DNA of 23,291 nucleotides from Spirochaetia bacterium (GCA_026002025.1 BOAU01000029.1:1-23291); one strand, 5' to 3'. Counted from the stretch's first letter, positions 16,035-23,291 are shown. A program made the numbers and translations. Notes: generated by a model from the sequence alone, not told the origin.

Positions 16035-16542
16035 AGACTTCGTAAACATAATGCGGCATTTCCATGTTGTAGTAATGCTTTATCGTTTCTTTTACTATTT
16101 TCATCCCGTTCCGCTCGGCAACTTTTTGTGACGCCCTGTTGTTTGTTCTGATTATTGAACAGACCTTTTTTGCCCCCAGTTTTTCAAAGGCGTATGTTTT
16201 ACAGGCCCTTGCCGCTTCCGCTGCATATCCCTGATGCCAATAGTTTTTATTAAACAGATATCCCACTTCCAATAGTTCATCGCCCTCTACGGTTTGTATG
16301 GTTAAGCCGCACTGCCCTATGAACGCATCCGTCTCCTTGAGTATGACGGCCCATAATCCATGGCCGTCCTTTTTATACCTTTCTACTTGTTGATTATACC
16401 AGCCGATTAGCTCCTCATCAGAGAAGGGGTGTTCATAGGCATACATTACTTCGGGATCTTGTAGTATCTTTGACAAATCCGGCAGGTCATGTATATCCAT
16501 TTCCCTTAAATACAGCCTGTTTGTTTCCAGTATCATTTTCAT
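16027..16542 (-). CDS. GNAT family N-acetyltransferase (RimJ/RimL-like)
   Basis: This 171-residue acetyl-CoA-dependent transferase resembles the RimJ/RimL group, which acetylates protein N-termini or small amines. The N-terminal ETNRLYLREMDIHDLP is the typical first strand and helix, DAFIGQCGL the central strand, and HQGYAAEA (103-110) the acetyl-CoA pyrophosphate loop; NRASQKVAERNGMK (135-148) is the usual motif B. The substrate cannot be told. The ATG follows AGGAGG at 7 bases. Its ATGA overlaps the methyltransferase stop, so the two are coupled. The 3' end overlaps pyrD on the other strand by 8 bases, leaving no room for a separate terminator. Confidence 0.88.
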   Translation of the reverse strand: MKMILETNRLYLREMDIHDLPDLSKILQDPEVMYAYEHPFSDEELIGWYNQQVERYKKDGHGLWAVILKETDAFIGQCGLTIQTVEGDELLEVGYLFNKNYWHQGYAAEAARACKTYAFEKLGAKKVCSIIRTNNRASQKVAERNGMKIVKETIKHYYNMEMPHYVYEVST

Positions 16543-17678
16543 TGATATTCCTCCTGTCTTTTTTTCACCAGAAATAAAAACTCAAAATTTTTTTCATCAG
16601 CATCCTTAATCCAGTCATTGGTCCACTTCATCCCGGCCATTACGTTTTTCTTGTAATCGATCTTTTCGATTTCAATAATTTCCCCGTAGGTATTGAGGAC
16701 CTCGTTCAATTCCTCCGCAGTTGCCCGGCCGCCTGAACTGTAGGAAAGAATGATGTACCGGGCCCGTATTTCCCTTATCAGTTTTTCTATTGCTTCGATA
16801 ACCATAAAGCGTCCCGAAGGGCCGCGCCGGAATTCCTCAAAGACCGAAGCGGCGGCAATGTCCGATGTGTCTGCCCGCCGCCGGGCCTTGCCGAAAACTT
16901 CCGGCCTGTCGTTCAGGCAGATGGTGGTCCAGATGTGATAATACGACGCGTAACGTACCCGCGAGGGCGGCATCTTTTCGTTGTTGGAACCGTAGGGGGG
17001 ATCAAAATAGGCGATGTCAATATTGTCAGGCAGAGATTTTAGGGCTTCAAAAATATCATGGTTCATCACCACATTGTCCTGTTGATTCACCCGGAGTTTC
17101 GGCACGGTAAGCTTGAGGTCCTTATAGGAGCGGGGGGACCATTCGTTGAGGTAGGACACATAATGCCCCAGGGTGCTGTCAACCTGATCCAGCGCAAGGA
17201 TAAGACTCGTAATCGCAACCGCTTTGGTAACTTCATCAAGATTCAGCCGATCAATTTCATCCCGGACAGCGTCAAGCCTGCGGGTGTTCTTTTTCTGCCA
17301 GGGGAATTTAGCAGTATTACTGTTTTCTTCACCGCCGTAGTGTTCGGTGAACCAGCCGTCAATGGGCGCAAGGGAATTCAGGTGATCGATTAAAGGCTGA
17401 TAAGTTTCAGGTTCCTTTTTATTGAGGAGAAAGGCGGTGTTAAAAAATTTTGAGTAGACCGCAATATCATTTGCGTACACCCGGTATCCGTTTTTCGCAT
17501 AGGCCTGGCTCACCCGTGTGGAACCGGAGAAGCCGTCAAACACCGTAGAAATTCCTGCGGACACAGGGACCTTTTTTGACAGGGACAAAATATGGGGCAG
17601 CAGTTTGAGTTTGGAACCGGTGTATTTGATGGCCTCTGTCTCAATGGCGTTGCCTGGCATAGCATATATCTTATCCAA
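16539..17678 (-). CDS. D12-class N6-adenine DNA methyltransferase, solitary
   Basis: This 379-residue SAM-dependent enzyme methylates adenine in DNA. KYTGSK (18-23) and FDGFSGSTRVS (47-57) form the SAM site of the D12/Dam group, and DPPYGSNN (226-233) is catalytic motif IV. The C-terminal half carries LSYSSGGRAT. No restriction endonuclease or specificity gene is in the window, so it could be an orphan regulator or defence relic. The listed start is TTG at 17678 without a clear ribosome site; an in-frame ATG at 17660 (MPGNAIETEAIKYTG) is an equally possible start. It is divergent from pyrE and coupled to the GNAT gene. The recognition sequence is unknown. A loop at 113-125 contains the shared 17-base microrepeat. 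Confidence 0.88.
   Translation of the reverse strand: MDKIYAMPGNAIETEAIKYTGSKLKLLPHILSLSKKVPVSAGISTVFDGFSGSTRVSQAYAKNGYRVYANDIAVYSKFFNTAFLLNKKEPETYQPLIDHLNSLAPIDGWFTEHYGGEENSNTAKFPWQKKNTRRLDAVRDEIDRLNLDEVTKAVAITSLILALDQVDSTLGHYVSYLNEWSPRSYKDLKLTVPKLRVNQQDNVVMNHDIFEALKSLPDNIDIAYFDPPYGSNNEKMPPSRVRYASYYHIWTTICLNDRPEVFGKARRRADTSDIAAASVFEEFRRGPSGRFMVIEAIEKLIREIRARYIILSYSSGGRATAEELNEVLNTYGEIIEIEKIDYKKNVMAGMKWTNDWIKDADEKNFEFLFLVKKRQEEYQ
17312..17328 (-). repeat. In-phase AACAGTAATACTG microrepeat, methyltransferase copy
   Basis: The minus strand reads AGAAAACAGTAATACTG, identical over 17 bases to 13051-13067 in pyrC and in the same reading phase (Glu-Asn-Ser-Asn-Thr, residues 118-122). The two host genes are not homologous. 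Confidence 0.6.
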
Positions 17679-17731
17679 TAGCGGCGCTTTGTGGTATCCT
17701 TAAGTTGAAGGATGAAAGAAGGAGTCTAAAC

Positions 17732-18319
17732 ATGGAAGAAGTTATCAATTTGCTCAAGGAATCGGAGGCCATGCTGGAAGGGCATTTCCTGCTGTCCTCG
17801 GGCCGACATTCAAACCGTTATTTCCAGTGCGCCAAATTGTTACAGTACCCCGACCGGGCGGCGGCGGCGCTCAAGGCTGTGGCGGACCGGCTCCGTGCCG
17901 ACATAAGCGCGGGGAAGCTTGCCCTTGACGCCATCGTGGGGCCCGCCATGGGGGGGATCATTGTGGCATACGAACTGGGCCGCCAGCTGGGGCTCCCGGC
18001 CTTTTTTACCGAGCGGGACGACACGGGGGCCATGAAGGTGCGCCGGGGTTTTGAGGTGACGCCGGGTCAGCGGATTCTGATTGCAGAAGATGTGGTGACC
18101 ACGGCGAAGTCCTCCGGGGAAAGCGCCGAAGTTCTGGAAAGCTTGGGTGCAAAGGTGGTGGCCCTCGCCTGCATCGTGGACCGCCGGGCCGAGGGCCTTA
18201 CCGCGCCCTGGCCCCTGTACCCCGCCGTCAAAGTGGATGTGGCAAACTGGGAAGCCGCCGACTGTGAGCTCTGCAAAAAGGGCATCCCCGCGGTCAAGCC
18301 CGGCTCACGGAAAATTTAG
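17732..18319 (+). CDS. pyrE: Orotate phosphoribosyltransferase
   Basis: PyrE joins orotate and PRPP to give OMP, the step between PyrD and PyrF. In 195 residues it shows LSSGRHSNRYFQCA (21-34), GPAMGGIIVAYELG (70-83), FFTERDD (91-97), and the PRPP-binding loop ILIAEDVVTTAKSS (115-128). AGGAG precedes the ATG by 7 bases; a longer frame from a TTG at 17705 would skip this site. It is separated from the rest of the pyr cluster by two genes on the opposite strand, so it must have its own promoter, which I could not pick out in the short divergent region with the methyltransferase. A HAD gene follows after 28 bases. Confidence 0.95.
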   Translation: MEEVINLLKESEAMLEGHFLLSSGRHSNRYFQCAKLLQYPDRAAAALKAVADRLRADISAGKLALDAIVGPAMGGIIVAYELGRQLGLPAFFTERDDTGAMKVRRGFEVTPGQRILIAEDVVTTAKSSGESAEVLESLGAKVVALACIVDRRAEGLTAPWPLYPAVKVDVANWEAADCELCKKGIPAVKPGSRKI

Positions 18320-18347
18320 TGCATCCCCAAAAATAAGCGGAGAAAAA

Positions 18348-19049
18348 GTGGGCGTCTTCAAAGCGGTAATCTTCGATCTTTTTTACACCCTGATAAATCC
18401 CCTGGCCCCCGAATTTATGGCGGACAGTGAATACGCCGTTCTCGGCATGACCCGTGAAGATTTTGAAGGCCGGAACGCGGTGGATTACGAAGTCCGGGCC
18501 GGGGGCGCTATCCGCGATCCTGTTGAAATGATCCGCCACATTCTGCGGGGCCTTGACTTATCCGATGAACTTATCCGCCGCGCGGCGGACGCCCGGCTTG
18601 AGCGGATACGCCGGGGCCTTTTCGGTGTTGAAGAAAAAAATCTCGTCCTGCTGCAACAGCTCCGCGCTGCGGGAATCAAGACCGCCCTTGTCAGCAACGC
18701 CGACATCTGCGATGTGTGGTATTGGAAGGAATCTCCCCTGGCATCCTGTTTTGACGAAACGGTTTTTTCCTGCGATGTGGGAATTCTCAAGCCGGACCCG
18801 CGAATCTACGCCCTTGTCCTTGAACGGCTCGGCCTCCCGCCCGATGTTTGTCTTTTTGTGGGTGACGGCGGCCATAAGGAACTCAGGGGCGCGCGGGAAG
18901 CGGGTTTACACACGGCGCTTACCGTGGAATACATCACAAACCTGTGGCCGGAAAAAATACCGGCCCTTAAACTTCAGGCGGATCATGTTATCGAAAACCT
19001 TGAACATCTTGGAAAAATAGTAAAATGGAGGAACTATGGACCGTATTAA
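18348..19049 (+). CDS. HAD-superfamily hydrolase
   Basis: This 233-residue phosphatase-like enzyme has motif I VIFDLFYTLI (nucleophile Asp10, Thr14), motif II LVSNAD (Ser116), motif III ILKPDP (Lys148) and motif IV VGDGGHKEL (Asp173). The usual second Asp of DxDxT is replaced by Phe12, as in the haloacid-dehalogenase-like FDLYGTL group, so a plain phosphatase role is not assured. The frame runs back inside pyrE, but GTG at 18348 with GGAG 5 bases upstream gives the standard N-terminus. It lies 28 bases after pyrE and overlaps the HD gene by 14 bases. A nucleotide monophosphatase role is plausible from context only. Confidence 0.85.
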   Translation: MGVFKAVIFDLFYTLINPLAPEFMADSEYAVLGMTREDFEGRNAVDYEVRAGGAIRDPVEMIRHILRGLDLSDELIRRAADARLERIRRGLFGVEEKNLVLLQQLRAAGIKTALVSNADICDVWYWKESPLASCFDETVFSCDVGILKPDPRIYALVLERLGLPPDVCLFVGDGGHKELRGAREAGLHTALTVEYITNLWPEKIPALKLQADHVIENLEHLGKIVKWRNYGPY

Positions 19050-19641
19050 TATTGGGTATAACGATCGGATGGAAAAGCAGCTGCAGTTCATTGTTGAAAT
19101 TGACGGGATAAAAAATATTTTAAGGAAATCAAAATTATTTGATGGAAACCGTTTTGAAAATGACGCGGAACATTCATGGACAATCTGTATTATGGCATTA
19201 TTGTTAAAGGAATACGCCGACTTTCCCATAAATACAGAAAGGGTTATGACGATGCTTTTAATCCATGACATTGTGGAACTGGACGCCGGGGATACATTTT
19301 TATATGCGGCTGAAAGAAGTGAGGCGCATAATAAAGAAGTTGTTGCCGCAAACAGAATATTTGGCTTATTGGAAGAGGATCAAAAGAACTATTTTCTTGA
19401 TGCGTGGAATGAATTCGAGGAAAGAAAAACAAACGAGGCAAAATTTGCGGCAATATTTGACAGACTGGAACCACTGATGCAAAATTATATCAATGAAGGT
19501 TTTACCTGGAAAAAGCATAATATAACATACGATATGATAATAGAAAAAAACAAACATATAAAAGAGGCTTCTGAAGAAATATGGAAATTTGTATTGGAAA
19601 TATTAAATAGGGCAATAGAGAAGGGGTATTTGGCAAGATAA
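19036..19641 (+). CDS. HD-domain phosphohydrolase (HD_3, YfbR/HDDC2-like)
   Basis: This 201-residue metal-dependent phosphohydrolase has NDAEHSW (His46), LIHDIVELDAGDTF (His77-Asp78, with Glu81, Asp83 and Asp86 following) and FDRLEP (Asp142), matching the HD_3 family that includes 5'-deoxynucleotidases. It probably removes phosphate from a nucleotide; the substrate is inference. The ATG follows GGAGG at a 4-base spacing and overlaps the HAD gene by 14 bases, so they are coupled. The gene is clearly more AT-rich than pyrE and the HAD gene, which suggests separate origin. It is the last plus-strand gene before a convergent gene. Confidence 0.85.
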   Translation: MDRINIGYNDRMEKQLQFIVEIDGIKNILRKSKLFDGNRFENDAEHSWTICIMALLLKEYADFPINTERVMTMLLIHDIVELDAGDTFLYAAERSEAHNKEVVAANRIFGLLEEDQKNYFLDAWNEFEERKTNEAKFAAIFDRLEPLMQNYINEGFTWKKHNITYDMIIEKNKHIKEASEEIWKFVLEILNRAIEKGYLAR

Positions 19642-19648
19642 AACAATC

Positions 19649-19675
19649 GGCTGATCAGCGGCTTCCCAATCAGCC
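19649..19675 (-). terminator. Candidate terminator of the oxidoreductase gene
   Basis: GGCTGAT (19649-19655) pairs with ATCAGCC (19669-19675) around a 13-base loop in the 44-base gap between two convergent genes. On the minus strand the stem is followed by GATTGTTTT, a T-rich tail, so it suits termination of the oxidoreductase transcript. The plus-strand side lacks a T run. A 10-base palindrome GCTGATCAGC lies in the same place. Confidence 0.45.
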
Positions 19676-19685
19676 CGTTAAATCC

Positions 19686-20693
19686 TTACCTTACCAGCCT
19701 CCGCACCTCATCGGTAATCCTCATGGTAGGAATACAATCTTCGATGGTGCAGCTGAATTTTCCCATGCCCCTGGCGGCGTCGATAAATTCGCTTAAGAGA
19801 TATTCAAAGCCCATGTAGCTGAAAATGCCCCGGCCTATGCCGTAACCGCCGGCGGGATGCCAGGAAAGTGCATCGCCTGAGTTGGTGAGGGGAGAAGCAA
19901 AATGGATGTCCCGGTCGGGACCGGTGCGGTCGTAGTGGAAGTCCCGCCAGTTGTCCACCACCAGGTTGCCCCCGGTTCCGGCCATGTCGAGCCGTTCCAT
20001 GGGATAGGCTTCGTCCTCCGTGGCGGAAGACTGGATCGTGCAAAGCGCCCTGCTCTTTACCGCAGTGAAATGAATTGCCAGCGCGCCGTTATGTTCGCCG
20101 TAGATCAATTTTTGGACCGATGGATTTTCAAGTTCGCCGAGCAGATAAACCGCCAGATCAAAAAGATGGATGATGTGGTTGTACACAAACTGGTCCAGGT
20201 TCTGGTAGGCCTTGGTATTGAACTTGGAATAGAACATGGAAACCTTGCCGAATTCGCTGCCGTCAATCACCTGCTTTGCCAGCACATAGCCGGTGCCCCA
20301 GCGGCGGTTAAAGGCAACCCCCATGAATTTGCCGGCCTTCTTTTGCAAGGCCGCAAGCTCCTCCGCCTGTGCCGCATTATCACAGGGCGCTTTTTCGGTG
20401 AGCACATTCACCCCATTCTCAAGGCAGAATTTTGCCACTTCGTAATGGGTTTCCTTGTTTGTCACGCAAAGCACCGCATCGGGCTTTTCAATGCGTATCA
20501 TCTCTTTGTAATCGGTGTAGGCCCTTCCCGCTTTGTAAAACCGGGAAAACTTTTCCGTTTTTGCCGGATCAATATCGCAGATCCCGACCAGATCAATGGG
20601 CTGATTCCGCAGCATGGGATAAAGGGTCTGAAAGGGAAAAGCCCCGCAGCCCACCAGCGCCAGTTTCAATAATTTTTCTCCGCCTATAGCCAT
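19686..20693 (-). CDS. Gfo/Idh/MocA-family oxidoreductase
   Basis: This 335-residue NAD(P)-dependent sugar or cyclitol dehydrogenase has a Rossmann fold. LALVGCGAFPFQ (11-22) is the dinucleotide loop, GICDIDP the second strand end, and TEKAPCDN (99-106) stands for the family EKP motif with its Lys. No signal peptide is present. The ATG at 20693 has AGGGGG upstream, the same style as the rhamnosidase gene. A TTG at 20669 with GGAG 8 bases upstream would give a more usual MKLALVG start and cannot be excluded. It has its own promoter (20715-20743) and follows the rhamnosidase gene by 87 bases, so oxidation of a released sugar is possible. The substrate is not determined. Confidence 0.88.
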   Translation of the reverse strand: MAIGGEKLLKLALVGCGAFPFQTLYPMLRNQPIDLVGICDIDPAKTEKFSRFYKAGRAYTDYKEMIRIEKPDAVLCVTNKETHYEVAKFCLENGVNVLTEKAPCDNAAQAEELAALQKKAGKFMGVAFNRRWGTGYVLAKQVIDGSEFGKVSMFYSKFNTKAYQNLDQFVYNHIIHLFDLAVYLLGELENPSVQKLIYGEHNGALAIHFTAVKSRALCTIQSSATEDEAYPMERLDMAGTGGNLVVDNWRDFHYDRTGPDRDIHFASPLTNSGDALSWHPAGGYGIGRGIFSYMGFEYLLSEFIDAARGMGKFSCTIEDCIPTMRITDEVRRLVR

Positions 20694-20714
20694 ATCCGCC
20701 CCCTTTTAGATTTG

Positions 20715-20743
20715 ATCATACCCCCGGTTGGAGTCCGTGTCAA
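20715..20743 (-). promoter_or_regulatory. Near-consensus sigma-70 promoter of the oxidoreductase gene
   Basis: On the minus strand, TTGACA (20738-20743, perfect) is separated by exactly 17 bases from TATGAT (20715-20720, 5 of 6). Transcription should begin near 20708, giving a leader of about 15 bases to the ATG at 20693. This is the strongest promoter match seen in the window, and no operator-like repeat overlaps it. Confidence 0.75.
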
Positions 20744-20780
20744 TTCAGGCCGCCATCCTTGTTACTACTGGTAAACCAAA

Positions 20781-23045
20781 TTATAAGGTAATACTATTTC
20801 CGGCCCTTGTGAGAATACTTCCGGCCGTTTTAATATCAAGCTTGACCGGATCAATAGCATACTCTGTAAATCCCGGCTTGATGGGTTTTATCCCCAGAGC
20901 ATAAGCAAAAAAGAAATACGATGGTATGGCAGTCCAGCCGTGACAAAGACTCCCGGCTCCATTAAAATCTCCTGAGCCGGTCAGGGTTTCCCAAAAGCTG
21001 GTAGCCCCCCTGTAAAGCATGGAACCCCATTTTTCTGCAATGTCATTAAAAACCCAAAGACCGTATTTTTCTTTATTTTTTAACAAAGCTTCATATTTAA
21101 AGATAAGGGAGCTTAAAGTTGCCGGAACCAGGCCCGAATCGGGTTTTGACAATTGATCCAGGAGGAGTTTTTGTTTTTCTTCCGGAGAAATACCGGCGCA
21201 GACTGCCAGGGCCTGGGTCAGTTCGGCGTAATGATTCTGCCTGCCTCCATCCATAAATGAGGCATAGGCTTTTTTCTCTGGATTCCAAAAGAGATTGTCA
21301 AATGCAGCGGTGATTTTTTTGGCTGATTCCGAAAGAGCCTCTGCTTCCTGTTGTTTATCAAGCCAGCCGGCCAGCATAAATAAATCTTTCAGGGCAAGAC
21401 AGAATGCGGCATTGAGAGGCGCATCGTATTGGGCATAGTGGGGCTGTTCTTTTCCGCAGCCGTCGCCTGCATCAAGTCCGGGCGCCCATTCATAAAAATT
21501 CCAGTATTCAGCGCCCTGGGGTGTACGCAGCAGGTCATTTTCCAGATATTTTTCCAGTGCTTTTATTATTGAACAAGCCCTTATATAAAGGGGGCGAATA
21601 TTATCCAAATCTCCTGAATAAAGGGCATATTCTTTTAAGGCGGTGATCCAGGCTAAAGAAAAATAAGGAATTGTAAAGGGAGTATCAGAAGGCGCGGTGA
21701 TTGCAATAAGGCCGTTTGGCATGGGGTGTTCAGCCAGGAGTGTCAAATTAGCGCGGGCATAATCCCAATTACCGAAAAGATAATACCCTGCCAGCATTTG
21801 GTTCCGTGAATCAAAGGCATAGAGCCCCTGTTCCCGCCAGGGACAATCCTCGTAGTGCTCGTGCATACAGAGCCGTAAAGTCCGCTTTGCCGTTTCGTTT
21901 ATTTTATTAAAGAGCCGATCCGAAGAATGGAATACGCCTGTTTCCTCAAGAGGATATTCAACAGGCCTAATCCCTGCATAATACAGGGTCAGGGGTTTGA
22001 CAATACCGTGAATGTGAAGCTCCAGATAACGTCCTGCAATACGTTTAAAATAATGGGTGAATTCCTGATCTCCTTCACGGCAGTAATAGGGAAATGAAAA
22101 ATTGCGGCTGCCGATTCTGGATCTGACCCTGAGATCATCCAGATGCTCACCATAGGCAGTTTCTATAAGCAGGCTTTCAGGTGAATCAAGGTGAAGGGTA
22201 AAGAGGCCCGCTTCTTCACGGCCCAGATCGATAAGTATATATACATCAGGATTATTTTCTTTAATGGTTAATTTTTGGGGCAGGGTAATGAAGCCTTTAT
22301 TATTATATTCAGGTGTTTTTGAAAAATCAAAAATATCCTCCAGCGCCCGGGGACTGAGAAAGTCGGACTGCATTTTTTGTCCCAGGGTGGGTGCGTCATT
22401 TTCATGACGTATAAAAACACCGCCTGTTATAATACTTGCAGGAACCGGAGGGCATATTTCGAGTTTTTTTACGGGTCTTTCGTAAAAGCTGATTTTTTCT
22501 GCCAAATCAGGATAGACCCGGGGTTTTTCCCACCCTGATGAGGGTGTGTACCCCGGCAGCCGCCAGAGATCATCTTTTGAAGCGTAATATTCAAAACTAA
22601 ATGAAAGCTGATGGGAAACCAACTGTACCTGGGATCCTGAAACATAATCTTTTGATTCCCTGCAAAGACATTCAGGCCCGCTGACTATGGAAAAAGATTC
22701 GGAAACCAGAGCATACACCAAAAGCGGCGGCCCCGGGCTGTACTGGGCGCTTCCGGTACCCTGATGATTGACCTGAACACAGAGGCGGTTATTGCCCTTG
22801 ACAAGAAAACCCGACACATCCAAAACATCGCAGGATTTGTGATCCGGATAATCATCATATTGACCGCAGCCTGCAAAATGGCCGTTCAGCCAAATAGCAT
22901 ATTCAGTATCGCAGGAGATCCAAAGTTTCGCCTCTGTTGGGAGGGATTGGATTTTAAAATCCTGTATAAAATCCGCGTAACGGTTGATTGACAGATTTTC
23001 CTCAAGCCAAATAGCCCTGGCATTTTTATCGTTAAAGACGATCAT
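20781..23045 (-). CDS. GH78-like alpha-L-rhamnosidase
   Basis: This 754-residue glycoside hydrolase with an (alpha/alpha)6 catalytic barrel would release terminal L-rhamnose. N-terminal beta-sandwich domains (about 1-360; WISCDTEYAIWLNG at 42-55 is lectin-like) precede the barrel. The barrel holds EDCPWREQGLYAFDSRNQ (399-416, likely acid in Asp400-Glu405), YWNFYEWAPGLDAGDG (514-529) and TSFWET with Glu686, a likely catalytic base, then SLCHGWTAIPSYF (699-711). No signal peptide is visible, so it should act inside the cell on imported oligosaccharides. The frame extends to 23162, but the ATG at 23045 has AGGGGG 6 bases upstream and gives the natural start. It follows the previous gene's stop by 22 bases. 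It could also be a related GH-family enzyme with another sugar specificity. Confidence 0.85.
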   Translation of the reverse strand: MIVFNDKNARAIWLEENLSINRYADFIQDFKIQSLPTEAKLWISCDTEYAIWLNGHFAGCGQYDDYPDHKSCDVLDVSGFLVKGNNRLCVQVNHQGTGSAQYSPGPPLLVYALVSESFSIVSGPECLCRESKDYVSGSQVQLVSHQLSFSFEYYASKDDLWRLPGYTPSSGWEKPRVYPDLAEKISFYERPVKKLEICPPVPASIITGGVFIRHENDAPTLGQKMQSDFLSPRALEDIFDFSKTPEYNNKGFITLPQKLTIKENNPDVYILIDLGREEAGLFTLHLDSPESLLIETAYGEHLDDLRVRSRIGSRNFSFPYYCREGDQEFTHYFKRIAGRYLELHIHGIVKPLTLYYAGIRPVEYPLEETGVFHSSDRLFNKINETAKRTLRLCMHEHYEDCPWREQGLYAFDSRNQMLAGYYLFGNWDYARANLTLLAEHPMPNGLIAITAPSDTPFTIPYFSLAWITALKEYALYSGDLDNIRPLYIRACSIIKALEKYLENDLLRTPQGAEYWNFYEWAPGLDAGDGCGKEQPHYAQYDAPLNAAFCLALKDLFMLAGWLDKQQEAEALSESAKKITAAFDNLFWNPEKKAYASFMDGGRQNHYAELTQALAVCAGISPEEKQKLLLDQLSKPDSGLVPATLSSLIFKYEALLKNKEKYGLWVFNDIAEKWGSMLYRGATSFWETLTGSGDFNGAGSLCHGWTAIPSYFFFAYALGIKPIKPGFTEYAIDPVKLDIKTAGSILTRAGNSITL

Positions 23046-23067
23046 TTTGAACCCCCTGCAAATAAAT

Positions 23068-23283
23068 TTATCTGTCTGTAAAAACGTGTTCCAGTTCTTC
23101 CAGGAGACGGAGCGTCTCGTCAGCGTGGGGCCCGTCTTCCTTGACGAAACGGCGGTATTCACGGCAGAGGAAGGCCGCCGCTTCTCTGTTGACCGGTGCG
23201 GGTTTTTCGCCGAGGACGCGGGTAAAAGCCCCGGAGTAAAGTTCCTTCAGGGGCCCCTCGTCCAGATCGAGTCCCCTGAGGGG
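23068..23283 (-). CDS. 3' end of an unidentified gene (partial)
   Basis: A minus-strand frame of 71 codons ends with TAA at 23068-23070. It reads GLDLDEGPLKELYSG near its beginning and ends LEELEHVFTDR. Codons are GC-rich in third position as in the neighbouring genes, so it looks like a real C-terminus. There is no ATG, GTG or TTG in a suitable place, and an in-frame TAA occurs at 23284-23286, close to the window end, so the gene may be broken, or the last bases may contain a sequence error or rearrangement. I do not recognise the family. It probably forms an operon with the rhamnosidase gene, 22 bases downstream. Confidence 0.4.
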   Translation of the reverse strand, partial: PLRGLDLDEGPLKELYSGAFTRVLGEKPAPVNREAAAFLCREYRRFVKEDGPHADETLRLLEELEHVFTDR

Positions 23284-23291
23284 TTAGAGGG

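Noticed and set aside
16539..17678. Complete restriction-modification system
   Set aside because: No endonuclease or specificity subunit lies beside the methyltransferase; its only partner is a GNAT protein.
17640..17731. Promoters between the methyltransferase gene and pyrE
   Set aside because: TTGCCT and several TATA-like hexamers occur, but none combine at 16-18 base spacing well enough to report.
18147..18347. N-terminal extension of the HAD protein inside pyrE
   Set aside because: The residues are an out-of-frame reading of pyrE. GTG at 18348 with GGAG begins just before motif I.

Overview
This is a compact bacterial chromosome segment with almost no spare DNA. The longest gene-free stretch is about 240 bases (6822-7060), and no rRNA, tRNA or CRISPR array was seen. 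The window suggests an anaerobic, carbohydrate-using, gut-type bacterium. A Treponema-like spirochaete is my best guess, but that is inference: no single marker here fixes the taxon. Points in favour are an AddAB recombination nuclease, an NAD-linked class 1B dihydroorotate dehydrogenase (PyrD plus PyrK), a separate PyrI, sugar-acid and rhamnoside catabolic genes, and occasional TTG/GTG starts. Most genes are moderately GC-rich, with two clearly AT-rich exceptions (7516-8010 and 19036-19641).

Layout. (1) 83-6821, minus strand: a two-gene addB-addA operon, overlapping by 8 bases, for double-strand break processing. Near-identical 56-bp inverted copies of a dispersed repeat bracket the pair. 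The left copy supplies the stop codon of addA, and the right copy lies just upstream of the likely addB promoter. (2) 7061-9201, plus strand: a DUF985 cupin, an AT-rich gene of unknown function fused to it by a TAATG junction, and an esterase, tightly packed. (3) 9251-16034, plus strand: a de novo UMP cluster in the order pyrB, pyrI, dgoD, pyrC, pyrF, pyrK, pyrD. It has 8-base overlaps at pyrC/pyrF and pyrK/pyrD, and a galactonate dehydratase gene unexpectedly sits inside it. (4) 16027-17678, minus strand: a solitary D12-class adenine DNA methyltransferase coupled by ATGA to a GNAT acetyltransferase. This pair separates pyrD from pyrE. (5) 17732-19641, plus strand: pyrE, a HAD hydrolase and an HD-domain phosphohydrolase, overlapping or closely spaced. 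(6) 19686-23291, minus strand: a Gfo/Idh/MocA oxidoreductase with its own near-consensus promoter, a GH78-like alpha-L-rhamnosidase, and the 3' end of an unidentified upstream gene.

How the genes work together. PyrBI makes carbamoyl-aspartate, PyrC closes the ring, PyrDK oxidises dihydroorotate with electrons passed to NAD+, PyrE adds ribose phosphate and PyrF decarboxylates OMP to UMP. Carbamoyl-phosphate synthase is not in the window. The HAD and HD proteins could trim nucleotide pools, but this is inferred from position. The rhamnosidase and oxidoreductase probably belong to glycoside use.

The most interesting unexplained signals are the inverted repeat around addAB, an in-phase AACAGTAATACT-like microrepeat found in unrelated genes, dgoD inside the pyr operon, a pentapeptide-repeat-like extension on PyrD, and the AT-rich unknown gene.
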